This document shows positions 8,200 to 15,966 of a stretch of 50,268 bases of DNA, piece by piece. The position numbers and the translations under genes are program-made. The stretch covers positions 1 through 50,268 of the forward strand of contig JAKFUT010000022.1 in assembly GCA_021732565.1 (NCBI GenBank), in the 5' to 3' direction. The notes beneath the pieces are model-generated. The model worked only from the letters and a program-made list of their open reading frames with translations. It had not been told where the DNA came from and searched no databases. Numbering within the stretch: position 1 is the first letter of the stretch; every line of letters starts with the position of its first letter. Origin of the DNA: Candidatus Obscuribacterales bacterium (GTDB lineage: Bacteria > Cyanobacteriota > Vampirovibrionia > Obscuribacterales > Obscuribacteraceae).

Positions 8200-9267
8200 T
8201 TATGCCTTCGTCTCGAAGCGCTTGATGATCCCTTCGATTGATTTTGCATGGGCTTCGGCAGATTGGTTACTGTAACCTCCGGCAAGTACCATGGCCACAG
8301 GGATGTTTAGTTTACGTGCCAGGGCTACCACGTAAATATCTCGTTCGTTTACATCTTCAACCGCCAATCGGAATGTGGACAGTGGATCGGAGGCCAATAC
8401 ATCAGATCCGGCGTTATGAATGATTAAATCAGGTTTGAATTGCTCAATGGCCTTTGGCAACACTTCAGCCAGCTTATGCAGATAGGTACTGCCTTTTGTT
8501 TCCGCCGGAAAGGGAACGGACCAGGTCTCTTCTACTTTCGGATACGGATAGATGGTTTCGTCGAAAAGATCCACCACAAAGATTCCAGGATCATTGCGGG
8601 TCGCGTTAGAAAAACCGTTTCCCTGATGAGCATCGGTGTCTATTATCAACGCTTTGTTGATCAAACCTTCGTTGCGCAGAATATTGATAGCTATTGGCAC
8701 ATCACAGTAAACACAAAATCCGCCACCGTTGTCCTTCTCCGCGTGATGGAAGCCGCCTCCGATATTTATCGCAATCCCGCGTTTAAGAGCCATTCTGCAT
8801 GTGAGCAGAGTTCCTCCGGACGCCAGCCTCATCGGTTGTAGTATTCGCCAGTCGATTAATTGAGAGGGAACGTACATTAACGATTGCAGTTCAAGAATAT
8901 GAGCGACATTCAGACTTTCTCTCAGTGATTCCAGATAACTTTTAGTGTGAACGACTAACAGCTGCTCGCCGGTGATTGCCTGTGGTGCGAGAAAATGTTC
9001 TTTCGTTCGCACTCCAGACCGCAACAGGTGGTGTCTAATTTTCGAAAATTTTCTGCCATCAAAGGGATGTAATTTCTCCAATCCGAAGAGAGTTATGTTG
9101 TAGCCAGGACTGTATGTAAGCGGAATCATACCGGCGGGTAGATGATTCGCGCTCTCGGCGGCTTCAAGGGTGGGATCATCACTAATGATCCACCCCATAC
9201 CAACCATTGAAACCATGCCCGATAACAGCAAGAATTTGCGCCGTGGCAATTGCAGCTTGTTCGACAC
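8200..9267 (-). CDS. Exported histone-deacetylase-like (arginase/deacetylase fold) hydrolase
   Basis: A 355-residue member of the histone deacetylase / acetylpolyamine amidohydrolase family, zinc enzymes that remove acetyl groups from lysine-like amines. The catalytic set is visible: the His pair H174-H175 in GGFHHAEKDNGGGFCVYCD, zinc ligands D212 and H214 in DTDAHQGNG, D289 in NAGSD, and the LAGGYS loop (329-333). The overall pattern is closest to the HDAC11-like class. The N-terminus, with R9-R10-K-F-L-L-L-S-G followed by a hydrophobic stretch, is a twin-arginine-type export signal, unusual for this mostly cytosolic family. The GTG start at 9267 has GAGG eight bases upstream. Its substrate outside the cytoplasm is unknown; acetylated polyamines or cell-surface amides are possible. 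Confidence 0.88.
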   Translation of the reverse strand: MSNKLQLPRRKFLLLSGMVSMVGMGWIISDDPTLEAAESANHLPAGMIPLTYSPGYNITLFGLEKLHPFDGRKFSKIRHHLLRSGVRTKEHFLAPQAITGEQLLVVHTKSYLESLRESLNVAHILELQSLMYVPSQLIDWRILQPMRLASGGTLLTCRMALKRGIAINIGGGFHHAEKDNGGGFCVYCDVPIAINILRNEGLINKALIIDTDAHQGNGFSNATRNDPGIFVVDLFDETIYPYPKVEETWSVPFPAETKGSTYLHKLAEVLPKAIEQFKPDLIIHNAGSDVLASDPLSTFRLAVEDVNERDIYVVALARKLNIPVAMVLAGGYSNQSAEAHAKSIEGIIKRFETKA

Positions 9268-9762
9268 GACTGAACCTCACGGAGCTACATAGACAATTTC
9301 ACCATAAATTGGTATTTGGCGCTTCAGGCTGGTGCTGCGGGCTTTCACAAAAAATCTCTTTATTAACTGTCATGCTTACAATTTGCAGGCACCAACCATC
9401 TGATTCATCGAAAGAAACCAGCAAATCCGTCAAAGAAGCAATTGCTTACGTCCGACTGAGAGGCGGAAATCGCCTGAGGAGTTGTCATTGACCGAAATAT
9501 GTTGAGTTCGCTTCGGGTAGCATACCGGGGAGCTTGGCCGCAGCGACCCCGTTCACGGGGCTCCCACGGGTCCTCAATAGCAACGTCGCCCAACGATCTT
9601 CTTGATAACCTTGCGCGAGAAGCATCCTCTCCTCGGCATCGAGTGTTCCGGAAAGCACAGGGAAAACACTGGAATGCTGTCCTTCTTCGTGTATCCCGCA
9701 TTTACTTTTTCGCCTCAAAATTAAAAGATTATGTACGCCCCGATTACAAGAAAGAATCAAAA
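9268..9762. other. Divergent intergenic region
   Basis: About 495 bp between two divergent exported-protein genes. Open frames here lack ribosome binding sites. A perfect CCCCG/CGGGG hairpin with a TTCA loop lies at 9547-9560 with no T-tract. It may be an operator or leader structure, but nothing else can be assigned. Confidence 0.45.
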
Positions 9763-10545
9763 ATGCGCCGCAAATTTTTACTCCTTACCACACTCATCGG
9801 AATCCTTACAACATGCAGTCTTCCGTCGCTGGCCAAAGATACGGATACGGTCCTGAGAGGAAGAGTATATGACCAGGGGAAACGAGACCACCCCGGGCTG
9901 AGACGGGAAGATCTGGCGCCCGACCAGACGCCAACTGAAGATCCCCAGATTTTCGAGCCAACGAAAGATATGATGCGAATGGAAGGAACTCCGGCACCGC
10001 CAAGACCGCCATTCTCAATTCGCGCCGACGAAAATGGCCAGGCCCCGCTTCAACCTATGGATCCAACTGCGGTTCCCATTCCACCCTTTATGGGAACCGG
10101 AGAAGACCTGCCGCCAATGCCGTTTCAGCAGCAACCTCCGCCCGGACAGATAAACTATCTGGCTGACCCGGACTTAACGCCTGAGATGCAATTACTGTGG
10201 GATATCTGGCACCATCGTGTCGCTGAAGCCATTTACATGCGTTTCAATTATCTGGCCAAGGTAGCTTTTAAGTGCAGTCCGCCTTTGCTTTGTAAGGTGT
10301 GCTACACCGTCACCAGAGATGGACGCATTCAAAACATACAGGTTCAGGAGAAAAGTCCAAACATACTCTTCAACCTGATCGTCTGCCAAACTGTGAAATC
10401 GCTAGACGGTGACGCTGCGTTATTGCAGTACCCCCCGAATTCTCGCCGCATGGTGGTGGCGAAGAACGGTACGTTCACTCAAAATTACGGTGGCGATGGA
10501 TTCAAATATACCATCGGCGATAGAGAGACTGTTCCCTGGCGCTAG
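9763..10545 (+). CDS. Secreted Pro-rich protein with TonB-C-like domain
   Basis: A 260-residue exported protein. A signal peptide covers residues 1-24 (RRKFLLLTTLIG, cleavage probably after SLA). It is followed by a ~110-residue disordered Pro/Asp/Arg-rich linker (runs such as TPAPPRPPF and FQQQPPPGQ). The C-terminal ~110 residues (from WDIWHHRVAEAI) have the TonB C-terminal layout: a helix, then YTVTRDGRIQNIQV, then a terminal strand. Four Cys in that domain may form disulfides. No N-terminal membrane anchor remains after cleavage, so it is probably a free periplasmic TonB-C-like protein rather than an energy-transducing TonB. The frame is open further upstream to 9499, but only the ATG at 9763 gives a signal peptide. 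Confidence 0.75.
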   Translation: MRRKFLLLTTLIGILTTCSLPSLAKDTDTVLRGRVYDQGKRDHPGLRREDLAPDQTPTEDPQIFEPTKDMMRMEGTPAPPRPPFSIRADENGQAPLQPMDPTAVPIPPFMGTGEDLPPMPFQQQPPPGQINYLADPDLTPEMQLLWDIWHHRVAEAIYMRFNYLAKVAFKCSPPLLCKVCYTVTRDGRIQNIQVQEKSPNILFNLIVCQTVKSLDGDAALLQYPPNSRRMVVAKNGTFTQNYGGDGFKYTIGDRETVPWR

Positions 10546-10583
10546 AGACGACTGAGCACCATTGAAGAGCCAAATGCAGTTCG

Positions 10584-10597
10584 GATGCAGGTATAAT
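10584..10597 (+). promoter_or_regulatory. Putative promoter -10 (GATGCAGGTATAAT)
   Basis: A perfect TATAAT at 10592-10597 lies 116-137 bp upstream of the hydrolase start. No good -35 is found at 17±2 bp (TTGAAG at 10562 is 24 bp away). Its 5' flank, ATGCAGG, is shared with the candidate at 48534-48547. Confidence 0.4.
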
Positions 10598-10733
10598 TTG
10601 CGGATCACTTTCGGTCGCACTCAGCACCCGTGGCACTCGTTTTTACATACTGCCGCGCCTCTATGCTGGTACAGGCCATCCGAAATCGCGGCATTGTCTG
10701 CGGGAGGAAAATCTGAGCGATCTTGGCAGCAAA

Positions 10734-11684
10734 TTGCGGGATTTTATCGGAATATCCGAAGTTACAGCAGCTTTCCCTATGTATCGGGTGATTTCTCAAC
10801 GTCAATGTAGCGGTTACATCGAACAACGCATCGAATATGATGATTTTGAGGGCGGTTATATACCAGCCTTTCTATTGATACCAGCCGTGGTGATCAATTC
10901 GCCTGCAGTAATTGTGCATCATCAACATAATAGCGAAAGACATTTTGGAAAGAGTGAGGTCTGCGGTCTGGCAGGAAATCCTTTGCAAGCCTTCGCACCG
11001 ATACTGGCCTCTGCCGGTTTTACCGTACTGGCTCCAGATTCCATTTGTTTTGAAGATCGTCGTTATAACATGGTTGGAACCAAGCCGGGTGAAGACGAAA
11101 GCGACTTCATGCAGCATTTTCTCGAAATGGAGTATCGCCTTGTTCGAGGCGATTCTTTGATGCGCAAAGTGTTGCATGATGCAAATATCGGGCTAACAAT
11201 TCTAGCGGCACTTCCTCACGTAGATACATCTCGCATCGGTGCGTTGGGCCATTCCTATGGCGGGAACACAGTGCTGTTTCAAATGGCGATAGATGAACGC
11301 ATAACCTTTGGCTGCGCAAGCGGAAGCGCTTGTAGTTATCGCTCGAAGTTTCAAATGCGCACTGGTTTGGAGATGGCACTGGTCATTCCTGGATTTTGCA
11401 ATCACTTTGAAATGTCTGATGTGATAAAAGCCATTGCTCCACGTGAACTGCTTCTGGTATCAGCCACTGAAGATGATTACTCACTGGATGCCGATGTTAT
11501 TGTCAGCGAATGCACAGCACTCTTTCAGGCTCATCAGCATGAAGACGAAGCGTCAATTCCGGAAGGAGGTGACGGTGACAGACGGAATCTTCTTCAAAGC
11601 AAAAGATACATTGGAGATCACCAGATCACTCAGGAGCGATTTGATTACATCTCTAATTGGATGCTGGCTCATACCGCAATCTAA
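10734..11684 (+). CDS. Alpha/beta hydrolase (dienelactone-hydrolase-like)
   Basis: A 316-residue cytosolic alpha/beta hydrolase. The nucleophile elbow is G172-H-S174-Y-G-G. Asp247 or Asp248 in SATEDDYS and His296 in GDHQIT complete the likely triad. An oxyanion region is visible at VIVHHQHN. Substrate is unknown; relatives hydrolyse carboxylic esters, peptides or dienelactones. The start is uncertain. TTG at 10734 has no ribosome binding site, while a strong GGGAGG at 10702-10707 sits five bases before an in-frame CTG at 10713 (protein start LSDLGSKLRDF). Coding-like sequence continues to that point, so CTG initiation is possible and would add seven residues. A TATAAT lies further upstream. 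Confidence 0.8.
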   Translation: MRDFIGISEVTAAFPMYRVISQRQCSGYIEQRIEYDDFEGGYIPAFLLIPAVVINSPAVIVHHQHNSERHFGKSEVCGLAGNPLQAFAPILASAGFTVLAPDSICFEDRRYNMVGTKPGEDESDFMQHFLEMEYRLVRGDSLMRKVLHDANIGLTILAALPHVDTSRIGALGHSYGGNTVLFQMAIDERITFGCASGSACSYRSKFQMRTGLEMALVIPGFCNHFEMSDVIKAIAPRELLLVSATEDDYSLDADVIVSECTALFQAHQHEDEASIPEGGDGDRRNLLQSKRYIGDHQITQERFDYISNWMLAHTAI

Positions 11685-11758
11685 AGCACAAACTGGCAAC
11701 TACACGGGGGGCTCAGAATCCACGAACCTTTGCCGGAAAACTCAAAGTGTGTGGGTTG

Positions 11759-13180
11759 TTACTTGGTTTCTGGAGTGCTCTGAGGTTCGGTTGCTACCGA
11801 TGATCTTCCTGAAGGAACGGCTTCACGCCCGACGGTCTGCGCGGCGCCTCCTTTGGGCGAAGGTACCGAACTTGTAACCGGTTCCTTCTGTGTAGATGTC
11901 GTTCCGGTTCTTTGCGATGATCCGTTGCCACCACTATTGGTGCCGCTAGCGGAAGGCGCACTACCTGTGGTGGCAGTTGCGCCGGGTTTAACAGGTGGAG
12001 TTTGTTTGCTTTCCACCGAGGTTTTTTTCGGCGACACTGTCGCTAATGGAGCCTTTGGTGATGTCTTCGTTTTTGGATCTGGCTTTTTTACGGTTTCTGG
12101 AGGCTTGACCACTGGCAGAACTTTTTCGAATCCCTCTTCTCCTTGCTTGGCCTTGAATTGCCCGGCAACTCGATTTATTTCAGAGAGAATATTGTTCGCT
12201 CTTTCCCCGTGCTCTTTCAAATTGCGTACAAGATCATGAACCTGCACTACATTGTCAACGCATATTTCAGAGATTACAAATCTGCCACTGTCTCCAATAA
12301 CTTTGAAATCGCGCCGACCAACCGAGTCAGCTGGTTTGATTTCAGTTACTTCCAGCGAATGATCACCGACAACCAGTTCGTAACCGGGAGCAAGTGAAAG
12401 AGAACCGCTCTCAGCAGACTCCTCAGATCGTTTCTTACTCTTGGATGACTTCCGGCTCAGTTCCTTCACTTGTTCAATGTGCGACCAGGGGCTATTTTTC
12501 CACTGCCGGTCATGCATTACCAAGTTGACAGTTCCATGAGCGTTGCTGAGGTTTGCAATTCGCAGTGTTCCCTCGCCCCTCTCCAATAGCGCATCTGCGC
12601 CCGCAGTAACGCAGACATCGCCAAATTTTGTTGCAATCAAAGCCAGTTCAGAAGGCGTACGAACTGCGACCAGAAGTGGTCCCGATTCAAGCCACAATGA
12701 AACCGGGCTCAAGAGGTCATACTTAGTATCCTTGCGTGCATGAAGGAGTAATCCACGTGCATTGCCACGAATTTCAATGGCCGAAGGAAAGCTTCTGGCT
12801 GAACCAGACTGAACCCCGCTCAAAGCCCCTACCGCGTCGGAGGAAACAAAGGGAAATGGCAGGGTTGGCACTCTTTCGACAGTGTTTGAGCCGTCAGGCG
12901 AGGCAACAGCCGTTCTTTCAACGGGGTTGCGCTTGTTCTCCGTGGTGGTCTGGGCAGTAGAACGAGTCTCCCTGAGTTCGAATCCAGTCGACCTTCCCTG
13001 GTGACTGGTGGCCGTGGCTGTTCCCCGCGATTCTAACTCTGAACTTGCTTTGGAAGAGGTTGGCTGACCAGATGCGCACGAACCGTCAACCACCGCGAGG
13101 GCGCTTGATAAGAGGGCAGCCACAGAAAGCAAGCACCAATGATTTGGCACTGTCAGATGTCGAGCCTCCATTACAATCAT
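11759..13180 (-). CDS. Secreted Ser/Thr/Pro-rich protein, weakly FecR-like core
   Basis: A 473-residue exported protein of unknown function. An N-terminal hydrophobic segment (residues ~15-33) ends near SCASG and looks like a signal peptide. Residues 35-110 are low complexity. A folded core lies around 130-320 with ATKFGDVCVTAGADALL, LRIANLSNAHGTVNLV and LAPGYELVVGD, which resembles the FecR idea of a surface-displayed beta domain. The tail (~355-473) is disordered and rich in Lys, Pro, Ser, Thr and Gly. The order (signal, linker, beta core, long tail) resembles the FecR-like proteins at 25336 and 27435. It is divergent from the kinase gene at 13331 and could share its regulation. The ATG at 13180 has no clear ribosome binding site, and ATG 13171 is equally possible. 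Confidence 0.65.
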   Translation of the reverse strand: MIVMEARHLTVPNHWCLLSVAALLSSALAVVDGSCASGQPTSSKASSELESRGTATATSHQGRSTGFELRETRSTAQTTTENKRNPVERTAVASPDGSNTVERVPTLPFPFVSSDAVGALSGVQSGSARSFPSAIEIRGNARGLLLHARKDTKYDLLSPVSLWLESGPLLVAVRTPSELALIATKFGDVCVTAGADALLERGEGTLRIANLSNAHGTVNLVMHDRQWKNSPWSHIEQVKELSRKSSKSKKRSEESAESGSLSLAPGYELVVGDHSLEVTEIKPADSVGRRDFKVIGDSGRFVISEICVDNVVQVHDLVRNLKEHGERANNILSEINRVAGQFKAKQGEEGFEKVLPVVKPPETVKKPDPKTKTSPKAPLATVSPKKTSVESKQTPPVKPGATATTGSAPSASGTNSGGNGSSQRTGTTSTQKEPVTSSVPSPKGGAAQTVGREAVPSGRSSVATEPQSTPETK

Positions 13181-13278
13181 ACCGGGCCCTTCAGTCTAGC
13201 TCCATTTGCACGCTAAATAGCACTCTCTGTTCTCATACCTTGAGTTGCAACAAAAGAATCAGTTTTGTGATTATCTAA

Positions 13279-13308
13279 TTGCATTAGTGGGCAAATTTAA
13301 TGTAATCT
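13279..13308 (+). promoter_or_regulatory. Putative promoter for the kinase at 13331
   Basis: TTGCAT (13279-13284) and TAATCT (13303-13308) are separated by 18 bp, with a TG directly before the -10. The TTG start codon follows 22 bp later, so any leader would be very short. Confidence 0.3.
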
Positions 13309-13330
13309 GAAAGTCTGCGAGTTCTATGAA

Positions 13331-14563
13331 TTGTCAGAACAGGTAATAAAATTTCTCAGCTTATTGAGACGGACTCTCGATGGAGCGCCGTACGTCGAAG
13401 GCCGCCGCGGAACAATGCCGCCGTCGGAGTATTCGATCAGCGACGTTGCCGATCCATTTACGGGGCAACGTCTGGGCAACGGAAAATACTACATGATGGA
13501 ACGCGTAGGCAGCGGTGCCATGAGCGTTGTCTATAAGGCTCGTCAAGATCCGATTGATCGAATTGTCGCAATTAAGTTGCTCAAGAAAGAGTGGTCGAAT
13601 GACCCTCTCACGGTAAAGAGATTTCAGCGTGAAGCAAAAGCCGTGAGTATGCTTCGCCATCCAAATATTCCGTCAATTATGGACATTGGAACTGCTGACA
13701 GTGGGCAACCATTTTTTGTAACCGAGTTTATCGAAGGATCTTCTTTGGAACAGGTGCTTGAGAAAGAGTCTGCTCTTGAGCAAGAGCGTGCTACAAGAAT
13801 ATTCGCCCAGGTCTGTGATGCAATGGCGCATGCGCACCGTCACGGTTTAATCCACAGAGATCTAAAGCCTGGCAACGTGATGATTATCAAGGGCATCAAC
13901 GGTGATATCGTCAAATTGGTAGATTTCGGTATCGTCAAGTATGCAAAATCTCAGGCTGCATCTCAACAGTTGACGCAGAAGGGAGAAATATGGGGAAGCC
14001 CGGTATACATGAGTCCAGAGCAATGTAGCGGTGCTGAGCTCGATACTCGCACAGATGTTTATTCGCTGGGCACTGTTATGTACGAAGCACTAACCGGCAA
14101 AGGTGCCTTCGATGGAAAAACTATTCCAATCATTTTGACAAAACAACTTTATGAAATGCCGGCTGACTTCGCATCGGCAGCGCCTGATAAAACTATTTCG
14201 AAAAAACTCGAGGACATCGTTTTTAGAGCGCTTCAGAAGTCTCCAGATAAACGCCATCAATCAATGGAAGAATTTAAATTGGCGTTGGAAGCGGTTCTAA
14301 AAGATTTCGAGCGCGGACGCCGAAAAGTGGTGGCGCCAGGGAGCCCGCCAGCCACCGTAACTACCATCCCGGAGGCTCGGGTTACAGCACCAGTTGGACC
14401 TTCCCCTAATAATTACAGCGCTGCCCCTGCAGCAGATGCCCATGGTCATTCGCCAGCACCGCATTTTCTTTCAGGCAACGGTATTAAGGTTCTTCTAATT
14501 GCACTGGTGTGTCTCTTGCTTATTGGCAGCGGAGTTGCCATTGGCGTACTAATAGCACACTAA
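13331..14563 (+). CDS. Membrane-anchored Hanks-type Ser/Thr protein kinase
   Basis: A 410-residue kinase. The glycine loop is VGSGAMSVVYKA (59-70), the ATP lysine K82 (AIK), the catalytic loop HRDLKPGN (175-182) with D177, the metal loop DFG (198-200) and the activation-segment end SPVYMSPEQ. All key residues are present, so it should be active. A Pro/Ala-rich linker (~330-385) leads to a single transmembrane helix at the C-terminus (~388-408) with almost nothing outside, so it has no external sensor of its own. The TTG at 13331 is the longest start. ATG at 13415 (residue 29) would still leave the whole kinase domain. It is divergent from the secreted protein at 11759 and may act on or with it. 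Confidence 0.9.
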   Translation: MSEQVIKFLSLLRRTLDGAPYVEGRRGTMPPSEYSISDVADPFTGQRLGNGKYYMMERVGSGAMSVVYKARQDPIDRIVAIKLLKKEWSNDPLTVKRFQREAKAVSMLRHPNIPSIMDIGTADSGQPFFVTEFIEGSSLEQVLEKESALEQERATRIFAQVCDAMAHAHRHGLIHRDLKPGNVMIIKGINGDIVKLVDFGIVKYAKSQAASQQLTQKGEIWGSPVYMSPEQCSGAELDTRTDVYSLGTVMYEALTGKGAFDGKTIPIILTKQLYEMPADFASAAPDKTISKKLEDIVFRALQKSPDKRHQSMEEFKLALEAVLKDFERGRRKVVAPGSPPATVTTIPEARVTAPVGPSPNNYSAAPAADAHGHSPAPHFLSGNGIKVLLIALVCLLLIGSGVAIGVLIAH

Positions 14564-14602
14564 CGGTGGTTCGGGTTGTCTTCGACAATCTTGAACTATT
14601 GC

Positions 14603-15850
14603 CTAATCTTCCAGAAAAGCTTCCTTCCATTCGGCAATTGTCGAATGAATTTCATCACGAAGCTGCTTCATCTTCGTCGACTTTCGCAAAGTGCGCTCCA
14701 CTGCGGCGAAATCATGCGTTTCGAATGCTTTGGCGCCAGCACGGCTGAGAACTCCCAATTGGCGATCCAGCGCGGCAGCGAGTAAATCGCAGGCGGCAGA
14801 CAAGCTGGTCTCCGCGCCCACGGCTTCTTCTGAAGCTATAGCGGCATGCTTAGGCTGTTGTGCAGTCGGCGCTTGCAGTTGGTGTTCTCCCGCTGATCTC
14901 TTTTCAGGCGCACGCTCAGCCGATTTGTTCTGGCTATTTGCAGGCTTACTCTCCGACTCTCTAACGTAGTTGGATTCTCTAATTGCTTCCTGACGAACAG
15001 ATTCAATCATCGATTCCATGTTGCCGCCCTGCTCAGCCTTTAAAGACTGGGGCCGAATGGTTTCACTGGTTCGCGGACGCTCCGATACCGGCGAGTCACT
15101 GGCCAGGGCCGGTCCTTGATCTTGAAACGGAGAGAGAGTGAACTCGGCTGGTATCTCGGGCTCTGCAGCCTTAGTGAGGCGAATGGCTTCCAGCCCTTCC
15201 GGATTGAAGATAAACGGATCATGCTCACTGGTCTCTTCGCGGGCCACGTGGATCAGTCCGCCCACCACCTGCTTTGCAAACACGGGTAAACGATCCCAGC
15301 TGATGATTCCACCATCACAGGTCCACTTCATTGTGTCGCCCTCACTGACAGGCCGAATTTCGAAGTACTTGCTGAAGTTCGATTCGTTCGCTGTAAATGC
15401 GATGAAGTGCTGCGATGGAATTATGTGGCCTTCTGTTCGGTCAAAATTGCCCGTGATTGCCAGTGTCCAATCGCGAGTGAACACACGTCCGCGAAATTCA
15501 GCATCAGGATTGTTTTGCAACCTGACTAGCAGGTCCTGGGTAAAGACCGGTCGATCAGAGCCCAGACGAAGTTCCGGCTGATCGGAGGTTACGCGGTTGA
15601 GCTCCACTTCGTACTGCTGAAAGAGATCAAACAACTTGTCGATCCAGGCCAGTGGCGAGGTAGGAGCGGGACCGGCATCGCGTTTTTCCACTGCACCGAG
15701 AACCAGCTCTTCCGCATCTTGGGTTATTCCCTTGACCCATCTGGTGGTTTCTTTTCCTGCCCGACTTTTAAGGCCTCCGAGAATCATCTCGTTGAAGTTG
15801 CCTGCCCCTTTTTTCTTGGGGTCTCCGCCTTTACCGCCCTGATTCGCCAT
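14603..15850 (-). CDS. Protein of unknown function, Lys/Ser-rich with helical C-terminus
   Basis: A 415-residue soluble protein with no signal peptide or membrane helix. The N-terminus is short, basic and Gly-rich (NQGGKGGDPKKKGAGN). A folded region of about 200 residues follows, with TRDWTLAITGNFDRTEGH and HFIAFTANESNFSKYFEI. Then come a disordered charged stretch (~250-350) and a helical C-terminus (AACDLLAAALDRQLG, VERTLRKSTKMKQLRDEI). The ATG at 15850 is preceded by GGAAGG at good spacing; the frame also extends 22 codons further up without support. It follows the M16 protease and a kinase on the same strand, so it may be a substrate or partner. I do not recognise the family. Confidence 0.75.
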   Translation of the reverse strand: MANQGGKGGDPKKKGAGNFNEMILGGLKSRAGKETTRWVKGITQDAEELVLGAVEKRDAGPAPTSPLAWIDKLFDLFQQYEVELNRVTSDQPELRLGSDRPVFTQDLLVRLQNNPDAEFRGRVFTRDWTLAITGNFDRTEGHIIPSQHFIAFTANESNFSKYFEIRPVSEGDTMKWTCDGGIISWDRLPVFAKQVVGGLIHVAREETSEHDPFIFNPEGLEAIRLTKAAEPEIPAEFTLSPFQDQGPALASDSPVSERPRTSETIRPQSLKAEQGGNMESMIESVRQEAIRESNYVRESESKPANSQNKSAERAPEKRSAGEHQLQAPTAQQPKHAAIASEEAVGAETSLSAACDLLAAALDRQLGVLSRAGAKAFETHDFAAVERTLRKSTKMKQLRDEIHSTIAEWKEAFLED

Positions 15851-15966
15851 TAATGCACCTTCCCGAAACTGATGCGCGCTACGCTTTGGTGGATAATTTG
15901 ATCGCTTGCCTTGCAATCGCTTTCGGGCTCTCTACTCCCGTCGCGCTTGCATTCGCGGTCATTCCG

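Noticed and set aside
11853-12239. 128-codon plus-strand frame, Val/Gly-rich
   Set aside because: It is antisense to the Pro/Thr/Ser-rich tail of the 11759-13180 gene, whose codon bias creates such frames.
12970-12990. GAGTTCGAATCC resembling a tRNA T-loop
   Set aside because: It lies inside a coding frame and has no acceptor, D or anticodon stems around it.
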